A DNA stretch of 53,050 bases from Thraustochytrium sp. TN22 (Eukaryota; Sar; Bigyra; Thraustochytrida; Thraustochytriidae). The stretch spans positions 1-53,050 of the forward strand of contig JABLUY010000253.1 in NCBI GenBank assembly GCA_013306675.1, read 5' to 3'. The translations under genes and the position numbers were made by a program. The first letter of the stretch is position 1. Each line of letters starts with the position of its first letter. The notes below the pieces were generated by a model, which saw nothing but the letters and a program-made list of their open reading frames with translations, made no database searches and was not told the origin of the DNA. This document shows, piece by piece, positions 1 to 8,533 of the stretch.

Positions 1-198
1 GTCGTTGGCGGCGACGAGGTCGTTGGCGGCGACGAGGTCGTTGGCGGCGACGAGGTCGTTGGCGGCGACGAGGTCGTTGGCGGCGACGAGGTCGTTGGCG
101 GCGACGAGGTCGTTGGCGGCGACGAGGTCGTTGGCGGCGACGAGGTCGTTGGCGGCGACGAGGTCGTTGGCGGCGACGAGGTCGTTGGCGGCGACGAG
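1..198. repeat. 18-bp tandem repeat, 11 perfect copies
   Basis: Eleven consecutive perfect copies of the unit gtcgttggcggcgacgag run from the first base of the window, so the array probably continues to the left. The unit length is a multiple of three, so an open frame passes through it as a six-residue repeat (MAATRSL-type). Nothing else suggests it is coded. It lies about 100 bp upstream of the LRR-NEL gene start and behaves as a minisatellite. Confidence 0.97.
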
Positions 199-215
199 GC
201 GAGCCGAGCCCAGAC

Positions 216-250
216 GTGACGTGACGTGACGTGACGTGACGTGACGTGAC
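216..250. repeat. GTGAC pentamer repeat, 7 copies
   Basis: Seven perfect GTGAC units lie about 48 bp before the start codon at 298. Each junction creates TGACGTGA, which resembles the core bound by CREB/ATF-type bZIP factors. A role as a promoter element is only a possibility; it may simply be a microsatellite. Confidence 0.9.
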
Positions 251-297
251 GGCCGCGGTGGCGTGCTCTCAGCCGGACGAGCAGCGCGATAGCTGGG

Positions 298-2757
298 ATG
301 GCGAGCGAGGAAGATGGCGAGCGGGCGGAGCGGCGGTCGTGGAGGCGGTCGACGCGCGTGCACGTGGCGGACGCGAGCAGGGCGCTGGTGCACGTGCTGG
401 GGCCGGTGCTGAGCGGGCAGAGGTTCCGTAGCGAGCGCGAGGCCTTGCGAAGCGAGCTGTCGCGGGCCATCGGGGAGCGCGAGGACGAGGCGGAGGTGGT
501 GGCGCCGCACCGGGCCTCGGACGACTGGGACGAGACGACGCGCGCGCTGGTACGCACGCTGGATACAGAGGTGGCCAAGGAGCTGGAGCGCTTCCGGCTG
601 TCGGTGGACGAGCGCGGGCGGCTCGTGGTGGAGCCGAATGTGAACCAGGAGGTGCGCGAGGCGGCCGCGCACAAGGAGCCGCGGTGCCGCGTGCTGCGGC
701 TGTCGCGCCTGACGGACGAGAGCGTCCCGCCGCTGGTGCTGCGGGACGTGGCGCTGTTTCTGCGCAACTGCCCGCTGCTGATCAAGCTGCCGGATGGGAT
801 GCGCATCGAGGGCAGCCTCATCATCGACCTGTGCCCGCGGCTCACGTCGCTGGGAGAGGGCTTCGAGCTGGCGGCCGGGTCGTGGTCCACGGAGGGGCTG
901 GCACACCTGCGCAGCGAGCTGCGGCACGCGCGGCCGCGCGCCTCGTGGGAGAACCTGCTCTGGGCCGGCGTGGACACGGTGCGGCGCGCCGAAGCGCTGT
1001 CGAACCGCGAGTGGTCCGACATCACGGCGCGACGCCGTAGCACGCTGACGGACGTGGACATTCCGCCCGAGTTCCGGGAGACGCTGCCGGACCTGATCGT
1101 GCCGTCGTCGGCGCTGCGCGCGCTGCCCTTGGCGCCGGACGGCTTCGCGGAGGTGGACTGCCGCAAGTGCCCGGCGCTGAGCGTGCTCCCGGGCGAGGAG
1201 CTGTGCGCGGAGGGCGACGTGAACCTGCAGTGGTGCCACTCCATCGAGGCGCTGCCCAAGAGGGTGGTGGTGGGCGGGAACCTGGACCTGAGCGTGTGCA
1301 AAGCGCTGCGCGAGCTGCCGGACGACCTGTCGGTGCAGGGCGACCTGGTGCTGCGCCAGGCCACCAGCCTGCACGCGCTGCCGGAGGCGCTCGAGGTGGG
1401 CGGCGACCTCAAGTGCGGCGGCCTGCGCGGCCTGGAGTCGCTCGGGCGCCGCCTCGTGGTGCACGGCAGCCTCGACTGCAGCGCGTCGCGCTCGCTCACC
1501 TCGCTGCCGGAGGGCCTGGTCGTGGACGGCGACCTCAACTGCAACTCGTGCGTCAACCTGGCCGGCCTGCCTTCGCGCATGACCGTGGGCGGCGACCTCT
1601 ACCTGGAGCGCTGCGAGGCGCTCGACTCGCTCCCGGCGGAGCTGCTCGGCTGGGGCCCGCGCGCGGACGGCGAGCCGCACGACGTCTTTCTCGGCAACTC
1701 CGCGCTCGGCGCCACCGCGCTCGAGTGGCTGCGCAACGTCGAGGCGCCGAACCTGCGCTTTCACGTCTCGCTGCGCGCCAACCGTCGCGACGAGGAGGTC
1801 GTCGACGTCCCGCCCTTTGCCAGCTTCGCGGAGGCCGTCGCCTTCTGGCGCTCGCACGCCGCTGGCGCCGACGGCGAGGTGATCGGTTTCGACTTCACGG
1901 TGGACGACGTCTTGGAAGCCGTCGACAGCGCCAGCCGCCGCGGCGTCCTGGTCTTCTTGTCGCGCCTGCGCGGCGCCAAGGAGTTTTTGCTCGCGGAGAT
2001 GCGCCCGCGCCTCGCCGTGCGCGTGCTCGAGGTGCTCGACACGCTCGTGCGCGACCCGGTCGCGCGCGAGGAGATCGTGCTGCGCATGGTCGACTCCACC
2101 GACGCCTGCGACGACAAGCCCATCTGGGCGCTCAACCAGATGCGCCTGCTCGTCGAAACGGCGCGCGCGCGCGGCGACGCCGACCGCCTGCGCGCGCTCG
2201 CGCGCCGCGTCATGAACCTGCAGGTCGTGCACGAGCACGCCATGGCCAAGTGCAACTCGCTCGGCTTTGTCGACGACGTCTGCGTCTACCTGCGCTTCGA
2301 GATCGCCCTGCTCGACGACCTCGACCTCCCGGTCTCCGCGGTCGCCATGCACTTTCCCAGCTTCATGGAGATCAAAGACTCAGAGATCGACGCGGCGCGC
2401 CAGCAGGCGCTCGCCATCACCGACGACCAGCTCGAGGACTTCCTCGCCAACTGGCCCGAATGGCAGCGCTTTCAGCGCGAGCAGGTCGCGGCCGGCGTCA
2501 CGTGGGACGACCTGCCCGAGGCTCCGGCCATCTCGCTGCGCCGCAGCCTCCGCAACCTCTTCGGCCAGACCGTTCCGGACCCCGTCATCTTTCGCGGCTC
2601 CCAGTGGAGCCTTGACGACTTTCTGCGCCATTGGGTCAATCACGGCGTCGACTTCAACAACGTCCCCGTCACCAGCAACGACCTTCTCGCCGGCCTCATG
2701 CGCCCGCGCCGCACGCGTCGCCAGTCCAAGCGCTTCTGGTCCCACTACATTGAGTGA
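298..2757 (+). CDS. LRR protein with C-terminal NEL-like E3 ubiquitin ligase domain
   Basis: 819 aa, intronless. Residues about 297-451 form seven consecutive 21-residue repeats of the form G-D-L-x-L-x-x-C-x-x-L-x-x-L-P-x-x-L-x-V-x, with one more degenerate unit before them. This is a bacterial-type short LRR. The C-terminal part (about 520-755) is helical. It matches the NEL (novel E3 ligase) domain of bacterial LRR effectors of the IpaH/SspH/SlrP class in the order and spacing of recognisable blocks. These include a C-x-D motif at C604-D605-D606, where NEL enzymes keep the catalytic cysteine, followed by a conserved F-V-D-x-V-x-V-Y-L block and a W-P-E-W block. If active, it would pass ubiquitin through C604 to targets chosen by the LRR. 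No signal peptide is seen. NEL homology is recognised by eye, without a profile search. The start at 298 is the first Met, and the charged N-terminus is not diagnostic. Confidence 0.75.
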   Translation: MASEEDGERAERRSWRRSTRVHVADASRALVHVLGPVLSGQRFRSEREALRSELSRAIGEREDEAEVVAPHRASDDWDETTRALVRTLDTEVAKELERFRLSVDERGRLVVEPNVNQEVREAAAHKEPRCRVLRLSRLTDESVPPLVLRDVALFLRNCPLLIKLPDGMRIEGSLIIDLCPRLTSLGEGFELAAGSWSTEGLAHLRSELRHARPRASWENLLWAGVDTVRRAEALSNREWSDITARRRSTLTDVDIPPEFRETLPDLIVPSSALRALPLAPDGFAEVDCRKCPALSVLPGEELCAEGDVNLQWCHSIEALPKRVVVGGNLDLSVCKALRELPDDLSVQGDLVLRQATSLHALPEALEVGGDLKCGGLRGLESLGRRLVVHGSLDCSASRSLTSLPEGLVVDGDLNCNSCVNLAGLPSRMTVGGDLYLERCEALDSLPAELLGWGPRADGEPHDVFLGNSALGATALEWLRNVEAPNLRFHVSLRANRRDEEVVDVPPFASFAEAVAFWRSHAAGADGEVIGFDFTVDDVLEAVDSASRRGVLVFLSRLRGAKEFLLAEMRPRLAVRVLEVLDTLVRDPVAREEIVLRMVDSTDACDDKPIWALNQMRLLVETARARGDADRLRALARRVMNLQVVHEHAMAKCNSLGFVDDVCVYLRFEIALLDDLDLPVSAVAMHFPSFMEIKDSEIDAARQQALAITDDQLEDFLANWPEWQRFQREQVAAGVTWDDLPEAPAISLRRSLRNLFGQTVPDPVIFRGSQWSLDDFLRHWVNHGVDFNNVPVTSNDLLAGLMRPRRTRRQSKRFWSHYIE

Positions 2758-3550
2758 GCCGCCAAAGGCGAAGGCCAGAGAGGTCAAATGCCAAGGTTCA
2801 GTCCAAGGGCCAGCCTTCTTGTGAACATGTCTTACAAACAATGCAATCCTGACCAGTAATTTCTTTTCGATGTTCTCCTTTTTTTGGATCTCGAGCAAAC
2901 GAAGGTTGCATTGATTCGAGGAAAGAAAGACCTGTACAATCTTCGAGTCGGGCGTACGCGTGATCTGAGTGGTTGCTGCCCCGTTCGGCGCAAAGTATGC
3001 GGAAGAGACCTGGAGGTGACAATGTAGTGAATTGAGCGCGGTATGCCTTGGAGTGTTCTTCTTGTTTACGAGCCATCTGTCCATGCTTCGGCCCGACCCG
3101 AGGCCAGAGCGGAGGCCCGGACCCGAGCACGGCCTTGCAGCGGAACATAGCCATGGCTGAAGCCTTGCACGGTGCTACCTCGGGATCCGGCGGCGGTCGC
3201 ACGAGTGCGCTTGATCACGCCACGTAGTGAATCGCCGAAGGACGCTAGCTTCTGGAGCAAGACCTTCTGCACCGCGCGGATGGGGCCGCATCCCTTTTTA
3301 ATTAATTTAAAAGCATCGAGTTGTCATCAGGGCGAGAGGCCGACTCCGGCGGGACTTGTGTTCCTGGCCACATCCGACAACCCAAACACTCCCCGCGTTA
3401 CCCTGTCTGGCCTTCTGGGCGGGAAAAAGAGAATCGGTGGCGGCGAGGCGCGGCGCGGGGCGCTGGGCGGAAAACCGCTGGCCGTGCGGGCGGGCAGGCA
3501 GAGCGGCAAACCACCTGGCGCTTGGCGCTTGGCGCTGAGCGCGTCGGGCC
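2758..3550. other. Intergenic region, LRR-NEL to NVL
   Basis: 793 bp between two plus-strand genes. It should hold the 3' UTR of the LRR-NEL gene and the promoter of NVL. Open frames here are short, overlap on both strands and have no family resemblance. An AT-rich patch (tttttaattaatttaaaag, 3296-3314) stands out against the GC-rich background about 240 bp before the NVL start. I see no RNA gene. Confidence 0.6.
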
Positions 3551-6309
3551 ATGGCCAAGAAGCGGCGGCGCCACGTGCCGGGCGGCGGGCCCCTGCGCGG
3601 AGACTCGGTGCTGGTGGGCCGCATCAACGCGGTGCTGGAGGGCGCCGAGGAGCGCATCACCTCGGACGCAGCCTACGACCTCTTGGTGAACAAGCACCGC
3701 GAGTACCAGCGCAAGTCAGAGCGCGCCATCAAGGAGCTCCTGTCGACCATCATCGTGGAGCGCAGGCAGCGGGAGGTGGCATCCACTGGCGGCGGTGGCG
3801 CCGGCACGCCGGCGTCGGTCGAAAGCGACAGCGAGGCCGAGGCGGACGTCGCCGACCAGCACAACCTGCTGAACGGCAACCTGTACGCAGCCGCGCGCAA
3901 GAAGTCTCGCTTGGAGTCCGTCACGGCGCAGCAGGCGTCCGGCGGCTCCATGAACGCGTCGCAGCTGCCCAAGGCCGCCGAGAGCGGCGCGGGGGCTGCT
4001 GGTCCGGCGGCGTCGGCGGCTTCTGGCGCCGGGGTCGGCGGTCAGCAGCAGGCGGCGCAGGATGGCGGTGCCGCCGCTGCTGCCGCCGCGGCCAAGCAGG
4101 CACGGCAGCGTGTGCGCGCTCGCAGCCGCATGGCGGCGCAACAGGCAGCCACGGCGTCCATGCCCAAACCGGCCGAGAGTCTTGGCGTGCAGGCGCAGCG
4201 GCCCGGCGTCCGTTTCAAGGACATGGGCGGCATTGACGCCTGCATCAAGGAGGTCCGCGAGCTCTGCGCGTACCCGCTCGTGCACCCGGAGCTGTACGCG
4301 CACCTGGGCGTGGACCCGCCGCGCGGCATCCTCCTCCATGGGCCGCCGGGGTCCGGCAAGACCATGCTGGCGCGCGCCATCGCCGGCGAGCTGGACGTCT
4401 CTTTTTACTCTGTGTCGGCGCCCGAGATTGTCAGCGGCATGAGCGGCGAGAGCGAGCAGAAGCTGCGCGGGCTCTTCGAGGCGGCGCGCGCGAGTGCGCC
4501 GGCCATCATCTTCATTGACGAGATCGACGCCATCACCGGCAAGCGCGACTCGAGCAGCCGCGGCATGGAGCGCCGCATCGTGGCGCAGCTCCTGACGTGC
4601 ATGGACTCACTCAAGAACGAGTCGGGAGACGATGACGCGGACGAGGCGCTGGACACGGACGGCGACGGCGAGACCTTGGCCGCAGCGCGGGGTTCTCGCG
4701 GGCCCAGCGTGCTGGTCATTGGCGCAACAAACCGTCCAGACTCGCTGGATCCGGCGCTGCGCCGTGCCGGCCGCTTTGATCGCGAGATCGCCATGGGCAT
4801 CCCGGATACCAGAGCGCGGGCGAAGATTCTTCGCTGCCTGTCGACCAAGATGCGGTTGTCGGGTGATTTTGACTTTGACGAAGTCGCGCGGCTCACGCCG
4901 GGTTTTGTGGGCGCCGATTTGGACGCGCTCTGCAAGGAGGCGGCTGTGCTGGCGGTGAACCGCGTTTTTCACACGCTCGGCGCGGACCAGGAGGTCTTGG
5001 GCAAGGTGGACGAGATGAGCACGCCGTTCAGCGAGGAGCAGCTCGCGCCGGTCTATGTGCTCATGGGGGACTTTCTCGAGGCGGTGAAGAAGGTGCAGCC
5101 CAGCGCCAAGCGTGAGGGCTTTGCGACCGTGCCATCGGTCACCTGGGACGACATTGGATCTCTTGGCGAGGTACGTTTGCGTGGCTGGCCCTGGCGTTGG
5201 CGAGCTAGATGTGGGTGGGTGGGTGGGTGGGAGGGAGGGAGGGAGGGCAGGACGGGAAGAGAGCGGGGCGGAGCGTCTTGTTGTGCTGTGATGATCACAT
5301 ATTAAACAGTCGTTTGAGGCAAGGTCCTATGAAACCCAATAACCTCCTACTCTATCTGAGCACGGCAAGACGCACCGAACGGGAAAGGGGCGGGAGTTGG
5401 GCGCGGAACGAGGCCAGGATATACACACGTGAAAGCGGCAAAAGAGACTGACGTTCACTTCTGATCGCGCGACAGATTCACGAGGAGCTGAGCATGGCCA
5501 TCACAGAGCCCATCCGACACCCGGAGCGCTTCCGTGCCATGGGCTTGACCGCACCCATGGGCGTGCTCCTGTACGGGCCGCCCGGCTGCGGCAAGACGCT
5601 GACGGCCAAGGCGATCGCCAACAGCAGCGGGTCAAACTTCATCTCGGTCAAGGGCCCGGAGCTGCTGAACAAGTATGTAGGCGAGTCGGAGCGCGCCGTG
5701 CGGCAGGTGTTCTCGCGCGCACGGACGTCGGCGCCGTGCGTGGTCTTCTTTGACGAGCTGGACGCGCTGTGCCCGCGGCGTGGCTCGGACGGCAGCAACG
5801 GTGTCAGCGAGCGCGTGGTGAACCAGCTGCTCACGGAGATGGACGGCCTCGAGGAGCGGCGCGAGGTGTTTGTGATCGCCGCCACGAACCGGCCCGACAT
5901 CATTGACCCGGCAATTCTGCGCCCCGGCCGCCTCGACAAGCTGCTGTACGTGCCGCTGCCGACGCCCAAGGACCGCGTGGACATCTTGCGCACCTGTGCG
6001 CGCAAGACGCCCATCGACCCGGCCGTGGACCTTGACGCCATTGGTTTGTCGTCGCGCCTGGAGCGTTTCTCCGGCGCTGACTTGAACGCACTCGTCAAGG
6101 AGGCGGCCATGAACGCGCTACGCCGGGTGCGGCTGGAGAACGCGGACGAGCCCGCCAAGGTGCAGCAGCCCGACTTTGACAAGGCCATGAACACGATCCG
6201 GCCTTCCATCTCCGAGAAGGACCAGCAGCTCTACCGCAACATGCAGAGCGCGCCGCGCGAACCCAGCGCTGCGCTCGAGCCGAGCCCTGCGCGGCCCACT
6301 TCGAAGTAG
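3551..6309 (+). CDS. NVL: NVL/RIX7-type double AAA ATPase (two exons)
   Basis: Exons 3551-5170 and 5476-6309 join in frame to give 817 aa. NVL (yeast Rix7) is a nucleolar type II AAA ATPase that remodels pre-60S ribosomal particles. The N-terminal ~75 residues are a basic helical domain, like the NVL N-domain. A low-complexity Ala/Gly/Gln linker follows. D1 has Walker A GPPGSGKT at 264-271 and Walker B with D323-E324. D2 has Walker A GPPGCGKT ending about 581 and Walker B with D633-E634, both intact. The D2 segment reads [16 protein letters not shown], typical of the NVL/CDC48 group. The presence of [10 protein letters not shown] in D2 points to NVL rather than CDC48. An acidic insert sits in D1 after the Walker B helix. 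The exon junction restores the conserved sequence leading into D2 (SLGE then IHEELSMAI), which fixes the splice sites. Confidence 0.95.
5171..5475 (+). other. GT-AG intron in NVL, with G-runs
   Basis: 305 bp intron starting GTACGT after codon 540 (gag) and ending in gcgcgacag before att. It is phase 0. It contains stop codons in the exon-1 frame. Near the 5' splice site, 5212-5247 holds repeated GGGT then GGGA units on the sense strand, a possible G-quadruplex. This is the only intron I can demonstrate in the window. Confidence 0.93.
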
Positions 6310-6479
6310 AGAGGCAAAGTCAATTGTGTGTACGTGTATCCTACCACGTGTAAGAATTGGAATGGTACAGGGCGGCGGCTTGTCAGGAGAAAGAAAAAAA
6401 AGAAAGAGGTGGTGGCGGGGTTTGCAGGAGGGGAGTGGGTCCGGGAGCGTCAGTCAGGGGTTGAAGCGAGCACGGCGGG

Positions 6480-7232
6480 CTAGCGCTGCTCGAGGGATTG
6501 GCGGAGCACGGCCTGGAGGATGGCATCCTCGTCATCCGCCTCCTGATAGTCCACGTACTCGTCGTAGGTGAATTTGTGGCGCAGGCGGATGTGGTTGACA
6601 ATGTCGCGCGAGACGTAGGATGGGTCGCCCCAGGGCATGGAAGCGCAGACTGGGCAGACTGCCGAGCAGGAGGTGCCGCGGTGCGCGACGTCAAAGTGCG
6701 CGATGAGGTCCTTGCCGTCGAGGTGGTCCGCCGGGCAGGCCGGGAAGGGGCACTTGAAGGTGCTCCTGTTGGGCCGCTGCGGCGCCCCGGGCCGAGTCTG
6801 CGCGCGCGCCTTGTCCACGGCCTCCTGCTCCGCCCTGCGCGCCGCGGCGCACGTCTCGCGGTGCTTGCGCATCTGCTTGGCCGGCACCTCCTGCTCGCAC
6901 GAGGCGCACTGTATGCGCAGCGCCGCGAGCGCCTTTTCCGCGTCCGCGTCCGCCTCCACGCTCGCCACGGCCTGTCTGCACAGCGGGCATCGCGCGGTCT
7001 CCGTTCTGGTCTTCGCCGCCGCCGCCGCCGCCGCCGCCGCCGAGGTCGAGGTCGAGGTCGTGGTCGAGGTCGAGGTCGGGGTCGCCGTCGAGCTCGCGGT
7101 CGCGGCGCCGCCGGCCGCGCCACCCAGGCAGGCGCCGCAGAACCGGTGCCCGCACGGGCGCACGCGCACGGGCGCCTCCAGCACCTCCAGGCAGATGGCG
7201 CAGTCCGCGTCCGCCGCCGCCAGCGCCGCCAT
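6480..7232 (-). CDS. RING-finger E3 ligase, RNF114/RNF125/RNF166 type
   Basis: 250 aa. A C3HC4 RING begins almost at the N-terminus (C11-x2-C14, then P-C-G-H-R-F-C-G-A-C, then C-P-L-C). The loop before the last Cys pair is stretched by a Ser/Thr/Ala-rich insert. After it come a C2HC zinc finger (C-A-S-C ... H-x3-C) and two C2H2/Di19-like fingers, including the hallmark C-P-V-C-A-S-M-P-W-G-D-P. The C-terminus (D-E-D-A-I-L-Q-A-V-L-R-Q-S-L) is a ubiquitin-interacting motif. This order is that of the RNF114/125/138/166 family of ubiquitin ligases. The substrate cannot be told from sequence. The gene faces away from the gene starting at 8534. The long open frame 6383-7522 in another minus frame is a GC-driven shadow. 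Confidence 0.9.
   Translation of the reverse strand: MAALAAADADCAICLEVLEAPVRVRPCGHRFCGACLGGAAGGAATASSTATPTSTSTTTSTSTSAAAAAAAAAKTRTETARCPLCRQAVASVEADADAEKALAALRIQCASCEQEVPAKQMRKHRETCAAARRAEQEAVDKARAQTRPGAPQRPNRSTFKCPFPACPADHLDGKDLIAHFDVAHRGTSCSAVCPVCASMPWGDPSYVSRDIVNHIRLRHKFTYDEYVDYQEADDEDAILQAVLRQSLEQR
7015..7077. repeat. GCC triplet and GAGGTC hexamer microsatellites inside the RING gene
   Basis: Nine GCC triplets (7015-7041) followed by about six GAGGTC-type hexamers encode poly-Ala and a Ser-Thr repeat in the RING loop of the minus-strand E3 ligase. The insert is likely variable in length between strains, because both units are perfect or nearly so. Confidence 0.85.
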
Positions 7233-8533
7233 CGCGAGCGCGCGCGCGAACCCGGTCTGCCGCCGCGCGCCCGCGCCGCTCCGGTCCAGCCCGCGTTCAC
7301 TGCGAGTCGACCGCGCCGAGGTACGCCGCGTTCCGCGCGTTCCGCAACAATGAACACCTGCGCGGCGCCGGCGCCGGCGGCACTGAGCGCGGCGTCCGGC
7401 GCCTTCAACGTGAACGTCAGGTTCTTGTTGAGATCGGTGACGAGGCGGCCGCCGTGACAGGCTCGGAGAACAAGACGATGATGACCAAGTCGGCGATTCC
7501 TATGCCGCAGGAGCCCTGGCAACGCGAGCTGACCGAGCTGAGCGCCGCCGAGGTGGCCGTCGCGGGGGGACGTAGAGGTAGAGTTACTGGTAGGGTATCA
7601 CCACCGTGGCGCTTAGCTTGATGACTGACTGACTGTGAGAGGAACGCAAGGCTTGAGGCAACGGCAACGCGACCAGCGCGATGAGCGCGGCCACGGTGGT
7701 GGCAAGTTACTGGTACCAGTACCAGTACCACGGGACAGGTGGGCGGTCGATCGTCGGAAGGGGATGGCTCGTTGCGTTGCTGGCTGCCACTGCCAGTGGC
7801 AGTGCGAGCGCTTGCGAGCCGGCCTGACCAGACGGCCTCTGTACAAGGGTGGTCTCGGCCCGGCCTCGAACGTCTCAGGCTTTCTGCCTGACTCAGCGCG
7901 CGACAGCCGCCACGTGGCCAGAGTTGGCTACTAGCTAGTAGCTCTAGCCTAGATCGCTGGCCACGCGCTTCTCTCACCAGCCAGTCGTGCGAAGGACGCG
8001 CGATCTGAGCTGGGTGTCATGGTTGCAGCTTGCCGCCCGCCGCCGCGGCGGCATCAGCGCATGGCACACGCCGCCGCACAAGGCGCACACCATGTCCCTC
8101 GCTCGCCCCCGGGTCCTCGGACTACCTCGCCGCCCCAATCGATCGATGCCGGCGATCGATTGCAGCCAGATGGTTCCAAGCAGACGTCGACCACCGCTCT
8201 CGACCGCTGGCCTGGGATCAGCTCGCAGTTTGGGTAGCCGTGGCCTCGCCCTTGTCGTTGCACGTCTCGGCCATGTCAATGCCGCTCTCCAAGCCAAGCC
8301 CTGCAAGTGGAGCAGAGCCCCGTTTGCGCACTTGGCGCGACGGCGCGCAAGGGCGCGTGCAAGTGGAGCATGGCGCGCGCAAGTGGCGCATGAGCACGCG
8401 TCACTGCAGCAGCGGCACGCGCCGCTCTCCGCCGTCGCCGCGCGCACGAGCGGCGTGGAGCAGACCCGAATCAACCACTCGCCCCGCGCGCGCTCGGCGG
8501 AGGGCAGGCGAGGGCGACGAGGAGGGCGGCGCG
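7233..8533. promoter_or_regulatory. Divergent intergenic region with two palindromes
   Basis: 1.3 kb between the divergently transcribed RING gene and the SH-W/TPR gene. It holds a perfect 14-bp palindrome tactggtaccagta (7708-7721). It also holds an inverted repeat with 9-bp arms CTGCCACTG/CAGTGGCAG around one base (7784-7802). Both could be binding sites for dimeric factors. An open frame runs into the downstream gene from 8030, but its Arg/Ser/Ala-rich translation looks like read-through of UTR. I find no separate gene here. Confidence 0.5.

Noticed and set aside
1-198. CRISPR-like array
   Set aside because: The 18-bp units are directly adjacent with no spacers, so this is a minisatellite.
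8030-8533. N-terminal extension of the SH-W/TPR protein
   Set aside because: The extension is Arg/Ser/Ala-rich without structure, and the downstream Met gives a strong lipidation signal.
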